The position numbers and the translations under genes were made by a program. DNA of 64,000 nt from positions 153,864,034-153,928,033 of the forward strand of contig OZ020590.1 of NCBI GenBank assembly GCA_963971535.1, given 5' to 3'. The DNA is from Notolepis coatsorum (lineage: Eukaryota; Chordata; Actinopteri; Aulopiformes; Paralepididae). The notes below the pieces were generated by a model. The model did no database searches. It was given only the letters and a program-made list of their open reading frames with translations, and was not told the DNA's origin. Below, piece after piece: positions 21,026 to 31,516 of the stretch. Each line of letters starts with the position of its first letter. Positions within the stretch are counted from its first letter, which is position 1.

Positions 21026-21852
21026 GTTAAAACTTAAAGGAGTTACATTTAGCAGAAACAAGTGAAATAAGGAGCTATATTTCAAACTGAATCACCTCCC
21101 CTCAGCAGAGAGCGGCAACACAATCGGGACGACAGACAGCGCGATATGCAATGAGGTGGTGTGACAGGATCTCACTGCCACCTAGTGGTAGCTGTTGTTA
21201 CTGTATGTACTGTGTGGATTGATTGAATTGATTGATTGAAAACTTTATTAACAGATTGCAGAATGGGTACAATACAGTACAGCTCAATACACACAATTGT
21301 TAAGGGGATGCAGACCAGAGCACCGGAACACTGTACAACTGTACAAGCAAAACTGTACATTGGAATATTGACAAAACCATATGTAGCACCTGTGTCACTA
21401 ACAGTAACAGCTGTTCGCCACGGGCACAGTTCTAGGTTCGAATGAGGAGAGGAGTAATATGCACAATTAAAAGAATAGTAGACCAGAGACAGAGTTATAA
21501 CAATACCCGGTGTTTTAATTAAAAGCGTGCTAGCTAAATAGTAATAATACATACAGACGTAAAGTACAAGTAATGCTTTGAAGTATCCCTTTTAGGTTCT
21601 TTCAGTAACCTCTCCTTTTCGGGAGGGTTAGTTCGATATCTAGTCCTAGGTTGATTGGATCAACACATTGGGGTTCGTTCAGACGTCTCTGAGGTTATCA
21701 TTGGTAACTCTATATCCGTTTATCAGGGAATGCAAATACCTTATTAGGTGAATTTGCCCTTTAAACCATCTTTCTTTACAGGAGAACCATCAGTGATTCA
21801 GCTATAATCAATATGTCATCTAGAATGTTCTATTATGACATCACCACAAACG

Positions 21853-21939
21853 TTCTAGAAGGTTCTATGTTCTAGAATGTACTATTATGACATCACCACA
21901 AACGTTCTAGAAGTAAAGGTTCTATGTTCTTGAATGTTC
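21853..21939. promoter_or_regulatory. distal heat-shock-element cluster
   Basis: Perfect TTCtaGAAggTTC (21853-21865) and TTCttGAAtgTTC (21927-21939). Between them are TTCtaGAA half-arrays (21870-21877 and 21905-21912) and a TGACATCA. The block is a tandem repeat of about 50 bp. Confidence 0.7.
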
Positions 21940-22401
21940 TATTATGACATCATACTGTGATTAAGCATTTATCCTTTAATTCCCCCTTATAGGAGAATAT
22001 CCGTACCCATATATCAAGTTAAATCAAATCAAATACAAAATACAATATCAAAATAACACAAGGTGAACGGGGTCGACGCCCTTGGAAGTCCTTGTAGTCT
22101 CGTTCAGTTCAGGCCTACCGGACTGTTGGTGTAACAAGAGTTGAGCATCAGGGGTATTCACATCAGGCTGGCATTAGCCTTGAGTTATATCAAATGTTCC
22201 GGGGTTGGCTCACCATCGGGTATCGGTCCGGCACACCACCTCGTCCCGCGTGGGCACACGTGGTGATGGGTGGTCTGGACTGCTCCGGGATGCTGGTTGA
22301 GACTTGCAGGTTTCAGTCTGTTGGTTAGTCCCGTCCGTCTGGTCAGTGCTGCTGGTTCGGATGTCGAGGAGAAGAGAGGGATGGCTGTTGGACTCGCCTG
22401 T

Positions 22402-22528
22402 TTTTATAGGAATCCAAGATGTTCTGGAACGTTCTATTATGACATCATATGGTGACATCACAAAGGTTGCAGATCTTATATCATGACATCTACGCTGGTT
22501 CTAGAATGTTTTACGTTCTAGAAAGTTC
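22402..22528 (-). promoter_or_regulatory. TATA box with upstream heat-shock elements
   Basis: On the minus strand, in order: TTC-type HSE at 22528-22516 (perfect), near-HSE at 22511-22499, TGACATCA/TGATGTCA sites (22437-22460), perfect HSE at 22434-22422, then TATA (22409-22402). The spacing is typical of an inducible core promoter. Confidence 0.65.
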
Positions 22529-22647
22529 TTACCTAATAGCATTAACTATTTATGCCCCTATGATAGTTATGATAGTTATGAATCTGAACCCTGGGTTACA
22601 CATACTTGGTAATTTACTGTGCATTGGAGGGGGTTGGGTTAGGACAT

Positions 22648-23294
22648 TTACAGGGGCCAGTTTCGAATTGCAGTCTCCCGTAGGTGTTCTTTGAGAGTGG
22701 TTTTGAAAGTGGGTAGTGAATCACATTCCTTTACCGCTTTGGGTAGGGCGTTCCACATTGATGTGGCATAATTGCGAAACGTGTTTAGTCCCTTGTTTGA
22801 GCCAAATCTGGGTTTAACATGATTTGTGGAGTTCCCTCTGGTGTTGTGATCGTGGTATTCACTGACCTTTGGGAAGTATTTTGACATGTACATGGGTACC
22901 TTGGTCGTGTAGTGTATCTTGTAGACCAGGCCCATTGCAAGTTGCTGTACTCTGTCGTCTACTCTAAGCCATCCTAGGTTGTCAAAGTGGGCAGGGGTGA
23001 GGTGGGTTCTAGGAGTAAGGTCAAGCAGTAGTCTGACCAGTTTGTTTTGAGATGTTTGTAATTTTGTCTTTAGCGCCTTTGAGGTGCTTTGGTACCATGA
23101 GGTGCAAGCATAGTCGTAGTACCCTTGAATGAGTGCTCCTGCCAGAGTCTTCAGGGTATTCTTGTTTACCAGAGAGGAGATCCGGTACAAGAATCGAGTT
23201 CGTTGGTTGACTTTTTTTATTACATTGGATGCCATTTTGTCACAGGAAAGATTAGCCTCTAGGATGGAACCCAGGTAGGTAATTTCATCTTTCC
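22648..23294 (-). pseudogene. LINE reverse-transcriptase C-terminal fragment
   Basis: Open minus-strand frame beginning in the RT (EITYLGSILEANLSCDK, then VNQRTRFLYRISSL) and running through FDNLGWLRVDDRVQQLAMGL to a stop at 22648. It is the thumb/C-terminal part only, with no endonuclease or RT catalytic box. It is the longest surviving coding piece of this LINE family in the window. Confidence 0.75.
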
Positions 23295-24808
23295 TTGTTA
23301 CTGTATGTACTGTGTGGATTGATTGAACACTTTATTAAATGGGCCTGGTCTACAAGAAACACTACACCACTAAGGTACCCATGTACATGTCGAAATACTT
23401 CCCAAAGGTCAGTGAATACCACGCCCACAACACCAGAGGGAGCTCCACAAATCATGTTCAACCCAAATTCGGCTCAAACAAGGGACTAAACACGTTTTCG
23501 CAATTATGCCACAACAATGTGGAACGCCCTACCCACAGCCGTAAAGGAATGTGAATCACTACCCTCCTTCAAAACCGCCCTCAAAGAGCACCTACGGGAG
23601 ACTCTAAAAATTAGAAACTAGCCACTGTAAATGTCCAAACCCCCCCACCCACCCACCCCCTCCTAATGTACAGTCTCCTCCCCACCGTATGTATATATTT
23701 TCTTTTAGGATCTCTGGGTAACAGTACTGTATATTTGCATATCGTATATGTCACAAATGTAACAGTACTATATACCTGTATGTCCCTATGTCATAAATAT
23801 CATGAATTGAAAATGGGGGACCCTGATGTAAACAAGACGAAAGTCTTTCTCTGGTCTGCATCCCCTTAACAATTGTGTGTATTGATAATAATAAAGTTTT
23901 CATTCATTCATACTACTGAGCAATAGTGCTAATCAGATGTATGTACAGAGTTGTTGTATTAATATGTATCTATCCATATTTATATATTGTGACATCCTCC
24001 AGGCACGACGCAGTATACAAGTAGATTTCTTGAACTGATTTTAATGAAGCTTGTCCATTCTCCATCCAAACCGTAAATACATACACAATACATACAAATG
24101 ATACCATTAGCAATTGAAAGCCCATCAAAAACGTAGCTAACATCAACCGTCAAAATATAACGAAAATCATCATCCATAGCAATCAATACCTTATTGGCTG
24201 CGTGCCAGTATAAGATAACATCGATTGTGTTGTGTCTTTGTCCTTTTTCTTGTTATATTGTCTTGTGTTAGACAACTATTTTACTTGCTTGAATTGACCG
24301 CAAAGTCAAGACAGCCATCCATCAAGTCATGTCGGGTCTCAAAGAAAGGCGGAAACACGTCACCGGATATTAAGTGGGAAACAAGTCTTGTGAGACTAAA
24401 TAATTGCACAAGCAAAAAGAAATCATGTGCCACTCATATTATAAACAATCTATGGTTGTTTTTTTGGTGGATGAGTCAAGTTGGTTGGTTGGTGGGTGGG
24501 TGGGTGCCTAAGTTTGTTTGGTTGGTTCATTTGTTTGGTTGGTCGGTTGATTGCTTCATTGGTTTGGTCGGTTGGTTGGTTCATTAGTTTGGTTGGTTGG
24601 TTGGTTAGTTGGTTGATTGGTTGGTGGGTGCATTAGTTATTTTGGTTGGTGGGTGTGTTAGTTAGTGGGTTGGTTGGCTGGTTGGTGGGTGGTTGAGTTA
24701 TTTGGTTCATTAGTTTGATTGGTTGGTTGGTTCATTAGTTTGGTTGGTTGGTTCATTGGTTTGATTGGTTGGTTCATTAGTTTGATTGGTTGGTTCATTG
24801 GTTTGATT
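23000..24808 (+). repeat. left arm of 1.8-kb inverted duplication
   Basis: Reverse complement of 27408-29213, with scattered substitutions and very small indels. It includes the head-to-head LINE junction, a non-repetitive block (23915-24470) and the start of the TTGG repeat. The identical 120-codon open frame in both arms (24225-24587; 27629-27991) has no recognisable protein and is not called. Confidence 0.92.
23338..23914 (+). mobile_element. CR1/L2-like LINE 3' fragment, plus strand
   Basis: Encodes MGLVYKKHYTTKVPMYMSKY, then a frameshift (cacgttttcgcaatt) and a degraded end. UTR and attcattcat tail end at about 23914. It is fused head to head at 23295-23338 to the minus-strand LINE, through a short tail piece (gattgattgaacactttatt) of another LINE 3' end. 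Confidence 0.75.
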
Positions 24809-25368
24809 GGTCGGTTGGTTCATTTGTTTGGTTGGTTGGTTCATTGGTTTGATTGGTTGGTTGGTTCATGAGTTTGATTGGTTGGTTGGTTCATTCGTTT
24901 GGTTGGTTGGTTGGTTCATTAATCTGGTTGGTTGGTTCATTAGCTTGGTGGGTGGGTGGGTGGGTGCCTAACTTTGGTTGGTTGGTCCATTAGTTTGGTT
25001 GGTCGGTTCATTGGTTTGGTTGGTTGGTTGGTTAATTCGTTTAGTTGGTTGGTTAGTTGGTTGGTGGGTGCATTAGTTAGTTTGGTTGGTAGGTGCGTTA
25101 GTTAGTTTGGTTAATGGGTTGGCTGGTTGGTGGGTGGTTGAGTTAGTTTGGTTGGTGGGTAGGTGCGTTGGTTGGTTGGTTGGTTTGTGGGTGCATTAGT
25201 TTGGTTGGTTGGTTCATTAGATTGGTTTGTTGGTGGGTGAGTTGGTTGGTTGGTGCATTAGATTGGTTGGTTGGTGGGTGAGTTGGTTGGTGGGTGGGTG
25301 GGTGCATTAGTTTGGTTGGTTGGTTCATTAGATTGGTTTGTTGGTTGGTGAGTTGGTTGGTTGGTGGG
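24480..25368 (+). repeat. TTGG-based satellite
   Basis: Degenerate tetranucleotide array of ttgg with interspersed ttcattagtt and gtgggtgc segments, giving higher-order units of about 16-30 bp. It is strongly strand-asymmetric (G/T on plus). The first 330 bp belong to the inverted arm. Confidence 0.9.
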
Positions 25369-25968
25369 TGTTACATTCAAGCCTAAAGTATGGCTCGTGT
25401 AGGCCTTGAATGCAAAGTGGTGGACACAGGACAAGACAGGAGTTTATCAAAAATAACAATATTTATTGGAACAGCTATTTAAATGGACAAAAGGGTGAGA
25501 GCTGGGTGTTCCAGACTCCAAAGGTCAATAACAAAACTAAGGCACATAGGCCAAAATAGAACAAACAGCTGTGGTATATTCTGACTCATAACCATGCTTT
25601 AACTCCCAGAAATCTTTAGCGACGGCTGTGTGTAAGTTTGGTGATAGGAGAAAACCATAAAATCCAGAAAACATTCTGATATAGTTCAATATAACTCTGG
25701 CTCAATTCTGCTGTGATTCAATAGATTCACTTTGTTATTGATATATAAAGTTCTGCTTTTCTCCCAAACAGTTAGTTAAGATACATGTGTTTTAGAAGTA
25801 ATCATATATTGGCAAAACTAGAAAAAAAATATACTAGTTAGATCTCTATAAAACAAGCTAAAACGAATAATAGTGGGACCAAAAGGGTGGGGCAAAGTTT
25901 GGGGGACCATACTGGCTGGTCTCTCTTCCTAAAAAGACAGGACTTGAGACAAAGTGATTTAGCATTAC
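25369..25968. other. unassigned, possible left part of an LTR-like element
   Basis: Begins tgttacattcaagcc at the edge of the satellite. With 27306-27362, which ends ttagtaaca, it would form a TGTTAC...GTAACA-bounded unit of about 657 bp into which the BEL solo LTR inserted. No outer target duplication is visible and there is no coding sequence, so this is tentative. Confidence 0.3.
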
Positions 25969-27300
25969 TGTTACAAAGGGTCAGATTAAACCGAATATAT
26001 ATATTTATTACTTGAGATCCCTTGTATAATATTTGTATATCGTTTGATATCCCTTGTATATTCTTTGTATATATACACGGAATATCCCTTTACCTGGGTA
26101 CAAGCCAGACCATAATATTCGTTCTCCTATTGGACAGCGACCCCTAGGCGCCAACGGCCATACCCCCAATGGCAAGTTCAAAGACACCGCCAAGGCATGT
26201 CTCAACATGTCCAGGTTTGCGCAGTAATGCGAGACAGAACTGAGGTTGGCACTAGATTATTCACCTTACGTATAAATATGTCGCAGGTGGATACAGCAGT
26301 GTTGAGTATCCTAAAACGTTGAAGCCTTCACCACGATACAACGTGCCGTGAAGTGGGCCTCTTTGCCCCTGAATAGAGCCTTGAGAACCGCGTGCGAATA
26401 TATAGCTAATGTGTCAGAGTTTAACGCCGTATCGTCGAGTTCGACTTATTCTATTGTGAAGTAATAGTCTATTATTTATAGTGTATCGTGCGGCTACCGT
26501 TCTACAGTGACCAGCATTACCACCGGTTCGTCGTACCTATAGCTAGTGCACTTATCCAGGCTGGGCGGCCTAAACTCGCGCCACCACCCGAGGAGTCCTA
26601 GACGAGAACCGTTGGATATGTACACCGGAGAACCTACACCGGCGAATGCAGAGCCTTTTTCCGGCTGGATTATATTGCTTTGGTACCGTGGCTGCTGGAG
26701 CAGAGAACCGTCTACCCCACTGTCGTGTGGGATCTACCCCTGTGAGGAGCACCCTCGAGCCCGCCTCTAGGACCAGAGGCTGGCTAGCTTTCATCCATGC
26801 TGTCGTGCATACTGGATTATAGCTGTTGCTTTGTCTGCGGACCAAGGGAGTACTGCACTGGCTCCTGTATCTGGAGCCTCGTTATTCCGCGTTGATCCAT
26901 ACTTTGCTCCCGAACATTCCTCTACCCTGCCGGCTTACAACCGGAGGGAATCCCCTAGTGTCTCCAGCTGACTACGAGTGTGCCTTATGTAATTACTATG
27001 CTACAGGTGGCGTCAGTTATACCCATCTTACTATTCTCATGGACTTACGCTCTTGACCTACTTTAAGTGTTCTTCGCCTTACAAGCGCAATTATAATTCT
27101 CAATCTGTAACCTACCGTTGCTGCTCTAATAATAATAAATACCTCTAACTAGAACTTTCTTTGTCATTGCCGTATTCTTGTGTGGGTGTTCACCAGATAT
27201 ATCATGTACTGTATGGCCAGTAATTAAAGTACATAACTAAGTAGTGGTTTAATGATACCATACTCTCAATACAGTCAGGGAATTGTACCCCTCAGTTACA
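25969..27300 (+). mobile_element. BEL-type solo LTR
   Basis: 1,332 bp, tgttacaaaggg to cagttaca. It shares its ends with the 7340-8741 LTR (tcagattaaaccgaatata near the start; gtcagggaattgtacccctc at the end) but is clearly diverged in between. It is flanked by a perfect 5-bp duplication, attac (25964-25968 and 27301-27305). There is no internal region. Confidence 0.9.
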
Positions 27301-27362
27301 ATTACAGTGGTAACAGTAAACACAGCCTTTGTCTTCTTCCCCCACATTGGAACTTAGTAACA

Positions 27363-27407
27363 AAAGACTGTTACTAAGTTACTAAGTTACTAAGTTACTA
27401 AGTTACT
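27363..27407 (+). repeat. ttactaag tandem repeat
   Basis: About five copies of the 8-mer ttactaag immediately precede the right inverted arm. Confidence 0.8.
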
Positions 27408-29213
27408 AATCAAACCAATGAACCAACCAATCAAACTAATGAACCAACCAATCAAACCAATGAACCAACCAACCAAACTAATGAACCAACCAACCAATCA
27501 AACTAATGAACCAAATAACTCAACCACCCACCAACCAGCCAACCAACCCACTAACTAACACACCCACCAACCAAAATAACTAATGCACCCACCAACCAAT
27601 CAACCAACTAACCAACCAACCAACCAAACTAATGAACCAACCAACCGACCAAACCAATGAAGCAATCAACCGACCAACCAAACAAATGAACCAACCAAAC
27701 AAACTTAGGCACCCACCCACCCACCAACCAACCAACTTGACTCATCCACCAAAAAAACAACCATAGATTGTTTATAATATGAGTGGCACATGATTTCTTT
27801 TTGCTTGTGCAATTATTTAGTCTCACAAGACTTGTTTCCCACTTAATATCCGGTGACGTGTTTCCGCCTTTCTTTGAGACCCGACATGACTTGATGGATG
27901 GCTGTCTTGACTTTGCGGTCAATTCAAGCAAGTAAAATAGTTGTCTAACACAAGACAATATAACAAGAAAAAGGACAAAGACACAACACAATCGATGTTA
28001 TCTTATACTGGCACGCAGCCAATAAGGTATTGATTGCTATGGATGATGATTTTCGTTATATTTTGACGGTTGATGTTAGCTACGTTTTTGATGGGCTTTC
28101 AATTGCTAATGGTATCATTTGTATGTATTGTGTATGTATTTACGGTTTGGATGGAGAATGGACAAGCTTCATTAAAATCAGTTCAAGAAATCTACTTGTA
28201 TACTGCGTCGTGCCTGGAGGATGTCACAATATATAAATATGGATAGATACATATTAATACAACAACTCTGTACATACATCTGATTAGCACTATTGCTCAG
28301 TAGTATGAATGAATGAAAACTTTATTATTATCAATACACACAATTGTTAAGGGGATGCAGACCAGAGAAAGACTTTCGTCTTGTTTACATCAGGGTCCCC
28401 CATTTTCAATTCATGATATTTATGACATAGGGACATACAGGTATATAGTACTGTTACATTTGTGACATATACGATATGCAAATATACAGTACTGTTACCC
28501 AGAGATCCTAAAAGAAAATATAGACATACGGTGGGGAGGAGACTGTACATTAGGAGGGGGTGGGTGGGTGGGGGGGTTTGGACATTTACAGTGGCTAGTT
28601 TCTAATTTCAGTCTCCCGTAGGTGCTCTTTGAGGGCGGTTTTGAAGGAGGGTAGTGATTCACATTCCTTTACGGCTGTGGGTAGGGCGTTCCACATTGTT
28701 GTGGCATAATTGCGAAAACGTGTTTAGTCCCTTGTTTGAGCCGAATTTGGGTTGAACATGATTTGTGGAGCTCCCTCTGGTGTTGTGGGCATGGTATTCA
28801 CTGACCTTTGGGAAGTATTTCGACATGTACATGGGTACCTTAGTGGTGTAGTGTATCTTGTAGACCAGGCCCATTTAATAAAGTGTTCAATCAATCCACA
28901 CAGTACATACAGTAACAAGGAAAGATGAAATTACCTACCTGGGTTCCATCCTAGAGGCTAATCTTTCCTGTGACAAAATGGCATCCAATGTAATAAAAAA
29001 AGTCAACCAACGAACTCGATTCTTGTACCGGATCTCCTCTCTGGTAAACAAGAATACCCTGAAGACTCTGGCAGGAGCACTCATTCAAGGGTACTACGAC
29101 TATGCTTGCACCTCATGGTACCAAAGCACCTCAAAGGCGCTAAAGACAAAATTACAAACATCTCAAAACAAACTGGTCAGACTACTGCTTGACCTTACTC
29201 CTAGAACCCACCT
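27408..29213 (-). repeat. right arm of 1.8-kb inverted duplication
   Basis: Mirror copy of 23000-24808. It contains the TTGG array as CCAA (27408-27740), the non-repetitive block, the LINE 3' fragment (about 28310-28875, minus) and the start of a LINE RT coding piece (28919-29213, plus) that breaks off at the arm edge (cccacct|gtatag). Confidence 0.92.
28919..29213 (+). pseudogene. LINE RT C-terminal fragment in right arm
   Basis: Same coding as 23294-23000 on the opposite strand. The LINE similarity stops exactly where the inverted arm stops, showing that the duplication boundary, not a LINE end, defines it. Confidence 0.75.
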
Positions 29214-30459
29214 GTATAGAGTGGTCTGTTGATCAAGCCAAAGTAGAACAAAGAGATGGCCCTTAGGCACTCAACACTGATACCACAAACAGGACATACC
29301 AGAGATGCAGCTGTCCTCCAGACAAGAATCTTTTTCTCACCCCCTTGGCAAACGGGGAGAGGGAGATAGGGATTCTAAACTATGCATTTTAGTTTTAAGT
29401 GGGTAAAAGACCACCAGAACCCTTTATGAATCCCATATTTAAGAAAAGACCAAACTAGACTCTTATTCACCTTTGCAAAGTATAATTAAGCCAGTAATAT
29501 AGGAAAAATAGGAGATTAAGGTGGCAAAATAGGGGTTAGGGAGGAGGTAGGCACTCCGAACCTCTAGCCCATAGCAGGCGGCAGTGGAATCGGAAGATTC
29601 CCTGGACACGTTAAACACACACTATAGTAAGCTGGGGAGAGACTGAATGGCCCCCGTGTCTGGCAAGATGACCAACATCTTACTGTGTTTCCGTCTAGTC
29701 GGCCCAGGAAACGTCGCACGTAAGTAAGTGTGGGCACTGGGTGGTACGTGGACGACGGTCCACACCTAGAAGTAGGGCAGTGCACCGGGAGGGGCACAGC
29801 ACCTGCTGTGAACAGGCTAGGCTGGTGAAAACGGTCAAAGTTTCCATACCCATAGCAAGTGGGATGGGGAGCAGACCGTAGGTTTCAAAACTGAGTGGCT
29901 GATAGGTACTACGGACAATTAGCTGCTTGGGGTCCTGACTTGATGACGGACTATGAGATATCTATCGACTGCGTCACCGGCCGGTCAGAGAGCATTATGA
30001 CCCTATTGGCATAAATGCGTCTGGCTCAATGTACAGTCAGGCCACAGTAAGCCGAAACCGAATGCGTTAGTAGGCGAGTTGTGCTTCTGTGATCAGCAGG
30101 TTTGAAAATAACCACTGGGAAGCAGAGGGGTAAGGGGTGTCAATTCAGAGGAATCTGGACTGTCACTCCTAAGATTGGAAAGGGACCCAGCCTAAAACTG
30201 CACCTGAAGGTAAAATAAGGGGACTTCTTCCGTTCATGAGAGGAGACCTTACCGCCGGAAGTGGAGACCTGCATCTCTGTTGGGGGAGAGGGGCCGGCGT
30301 CGGGCAAGGCAGCCAAGGCTGGTTGTACCGTTGTAGCGGACTACCTAAGCCTTACGGGGAGAGGTGCATCTAAGTAGGAGAAGGAGTGCATCCGAACGGG
30401 AGGAGGGTACTCTTAACTGGAAGGAGGTTAAAAGGGTCAAAGCTAAATACATTTAGAAA
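29214..30459. other. unassigned 1.25-kb sequence, target of LINE A
   Basis: No convincing coding frame, repeat array or element terminus. Some weak likeness to 16440-16720 (cctaaaactgcacct against cctagaactgcaccct; gggtcaaag) hints at a shared old repeat. It ends with the 10-bp LINE A target site ggtaatttaa (30460-30469). Confidence 0.4.
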
Positions 30460-30577
30460 GGTAATTTAAGGGACTTCCGGTATGAGAGCAGACGGATAAC
30501 ACACGTGCGATAGAGCTCCTGGTCAAATGAGCGAAAAAACGGATAAAAAAAGACCCGAAAAGTAATTAAAAAGGAAA

Positions 30578-31516
30578 ATGCTCACGAGAAGTAAGGAAGA
30601 GACAACGATTGTGAAGGAAATAGAAATGGAGAACATACGAGAAGGAGAGAATCTGAAGAAACAGAATCCCCGAAGCGAAGCCGAGAAAAGCCAGGCGGAA
30701 GAAGGGGGAGGTACCGCTGAGGCAGACACGGGAATGCCAGGATGGGCCATGATCATGCAGGCCGGGATACTGGAGAACATAACAGCGGCGATAAAACTGA
30801 ACACGGACACGATAAGGAATGATATTGGGAAGCTACGGGAGGAATTGAGGAAGGAACAGGAGGACTTCAGAGGTGAAATGAATACAGAAATCAAAAGGGT
30901 GGAGGAGAAGATGGCGGAACAGGACAGAAACGTGACCGAGTTACAGACTAGGACGGCACACGCGGAGGAATGGAACACGGAGATACACGAGGTATTAACA
31001 TGTGTGATTCAGAAACAAGAACAGATGGAGACAAAGATGTCGGACATGGAGGGGAGGTCACGGAGAAATAACATCAGAATATGGGGACTGAAAGAAGGAG
31101 TCGAAGGGGAATCGGTGACCCTATATGTGGAAAAGCTTATCAAAGAACAACTGAAGGAAACGGGACTGGAAAAAATGGAGATACAGAGGGCCCACAGGGC
31201 GTTGGCTCCGAGACCACAACCGGACAGACCTCCGAGGGCGGTGATTATTAACTTTCTGAAATTCGAGGTTAAGGAATTGGTACTCAGAACCGCGTGGACC
31301 AAGAAGATTGAAATCGAAGGGAAAAGACTATCATTTGATCACGACTACTCGACAGCGGTAGCGATAACACGCAGGTCCTACGCGGGACTGAAGAAAACCC
31401 TGAAAGAAAACGGAATGAGATTCCAGTCACCCATGACCTCGCTAAGGATTCACTGGGAGGAAGGGGCGGCGATGAACGCGACGGCACGAGAAGCGGAGCG
31501 AGAGATGAGACGGTGA
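30578..31516 (+). CDS. LINE A ORF1p, L1-type RNA-binding protein
   Basis: 312 aa from ATG 30578. An acidic N-terminus is followed by a long coiled coil (about 62-160). An RRM follows at about 164-240 with RRNNIRIWGLKEG, then a basic C-terminal domain (about 245-300; RRSYAGLKKTLKENGMRF). L1 ORF1p trimers coat element RNA and act as nucleic-acid chaperones in the cytoplasmic RNP. The frame is fully open. ORF2 starts 0.9 kb downstream, a longer gap than in mammalian L1. Confidence 0.88.
   Translation: MLTRSKEETTIVKEIEMENIREGENLKKQNPRSEAEKSQAEEGGGTAEADTGMPGWAMIMQAGILENITAAIKLNTDTIRNDIGKLREELRKEQEDFRGEMNTEIKRVEEKMAEQDRNVTELQTRTAHAEEWNTEIHEVLTCVIQKQEQMETKMSDMEGRSRRNNIRIWGLKEGVEGESVTLYVEKLIKEQLKETGLEKMEIQRAHRALAPRPQPDRPPRAVIINFLKFEVKELVLRTAWTKKIEIEGKRLSFDHDYSTAVAITRRSYAGLKKTLKENGMRFQSPMTSLRIHWEEGAAMNATAREAEREMRR

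Larger units (their letters stand above)
21382..22600 (-). mobile_element. solo LTR with heat-shock-element arrays
   Basis: It starts tgtagcacc and ends gggttaca, a TG...CA structure with TGTA/TACA inverted termini. It is flanked by a perfect 4-bp duplication, cata (21378-21381 and 22601-22604), and inserted in a LINE 3' UTR. No internal coding region remains, so it is a solo LTR made by LTR-LTR recombination. On the minus strand a TATA box, tataaaaa, lies at about 22402-22409. The LTR holds four perfect TTCnnGAAnnTTC heat-shock elements plus near-matches, interleaved with at least five TGACATCA motifs. The family was not identified; a 4-bp duplication suits Ty3/gypsy but also other LTR groups. 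Confidence 0.8.
21218..23294 (-). mobile_element. CR1/L2-like LINE, split by a solo LTR
   Basis: On the minus strand: C-terminal RT coding (23294 to 22648), 3' UTR (22647-22605 and 21377-21250) and a terminal (attg/caat)n tail (21218-21242). The UTR is interrupted at 21378-22604 by a 1,219-bp insertion with cata duplications. Removing the insertion restores a UTR similar to the copy at 6700-7183. It is 5' truncated: the coding begins within the RT C-terminal region. Confidence 0.8.

Noticed and set aside
24225..24587. 120-codon frame identical to one at 27629-27991
   Set aside because: Conserved only because it lies in the inverted duplication; no recognisable domain and a Trp/Gly-rich end from the TTGG satellite.
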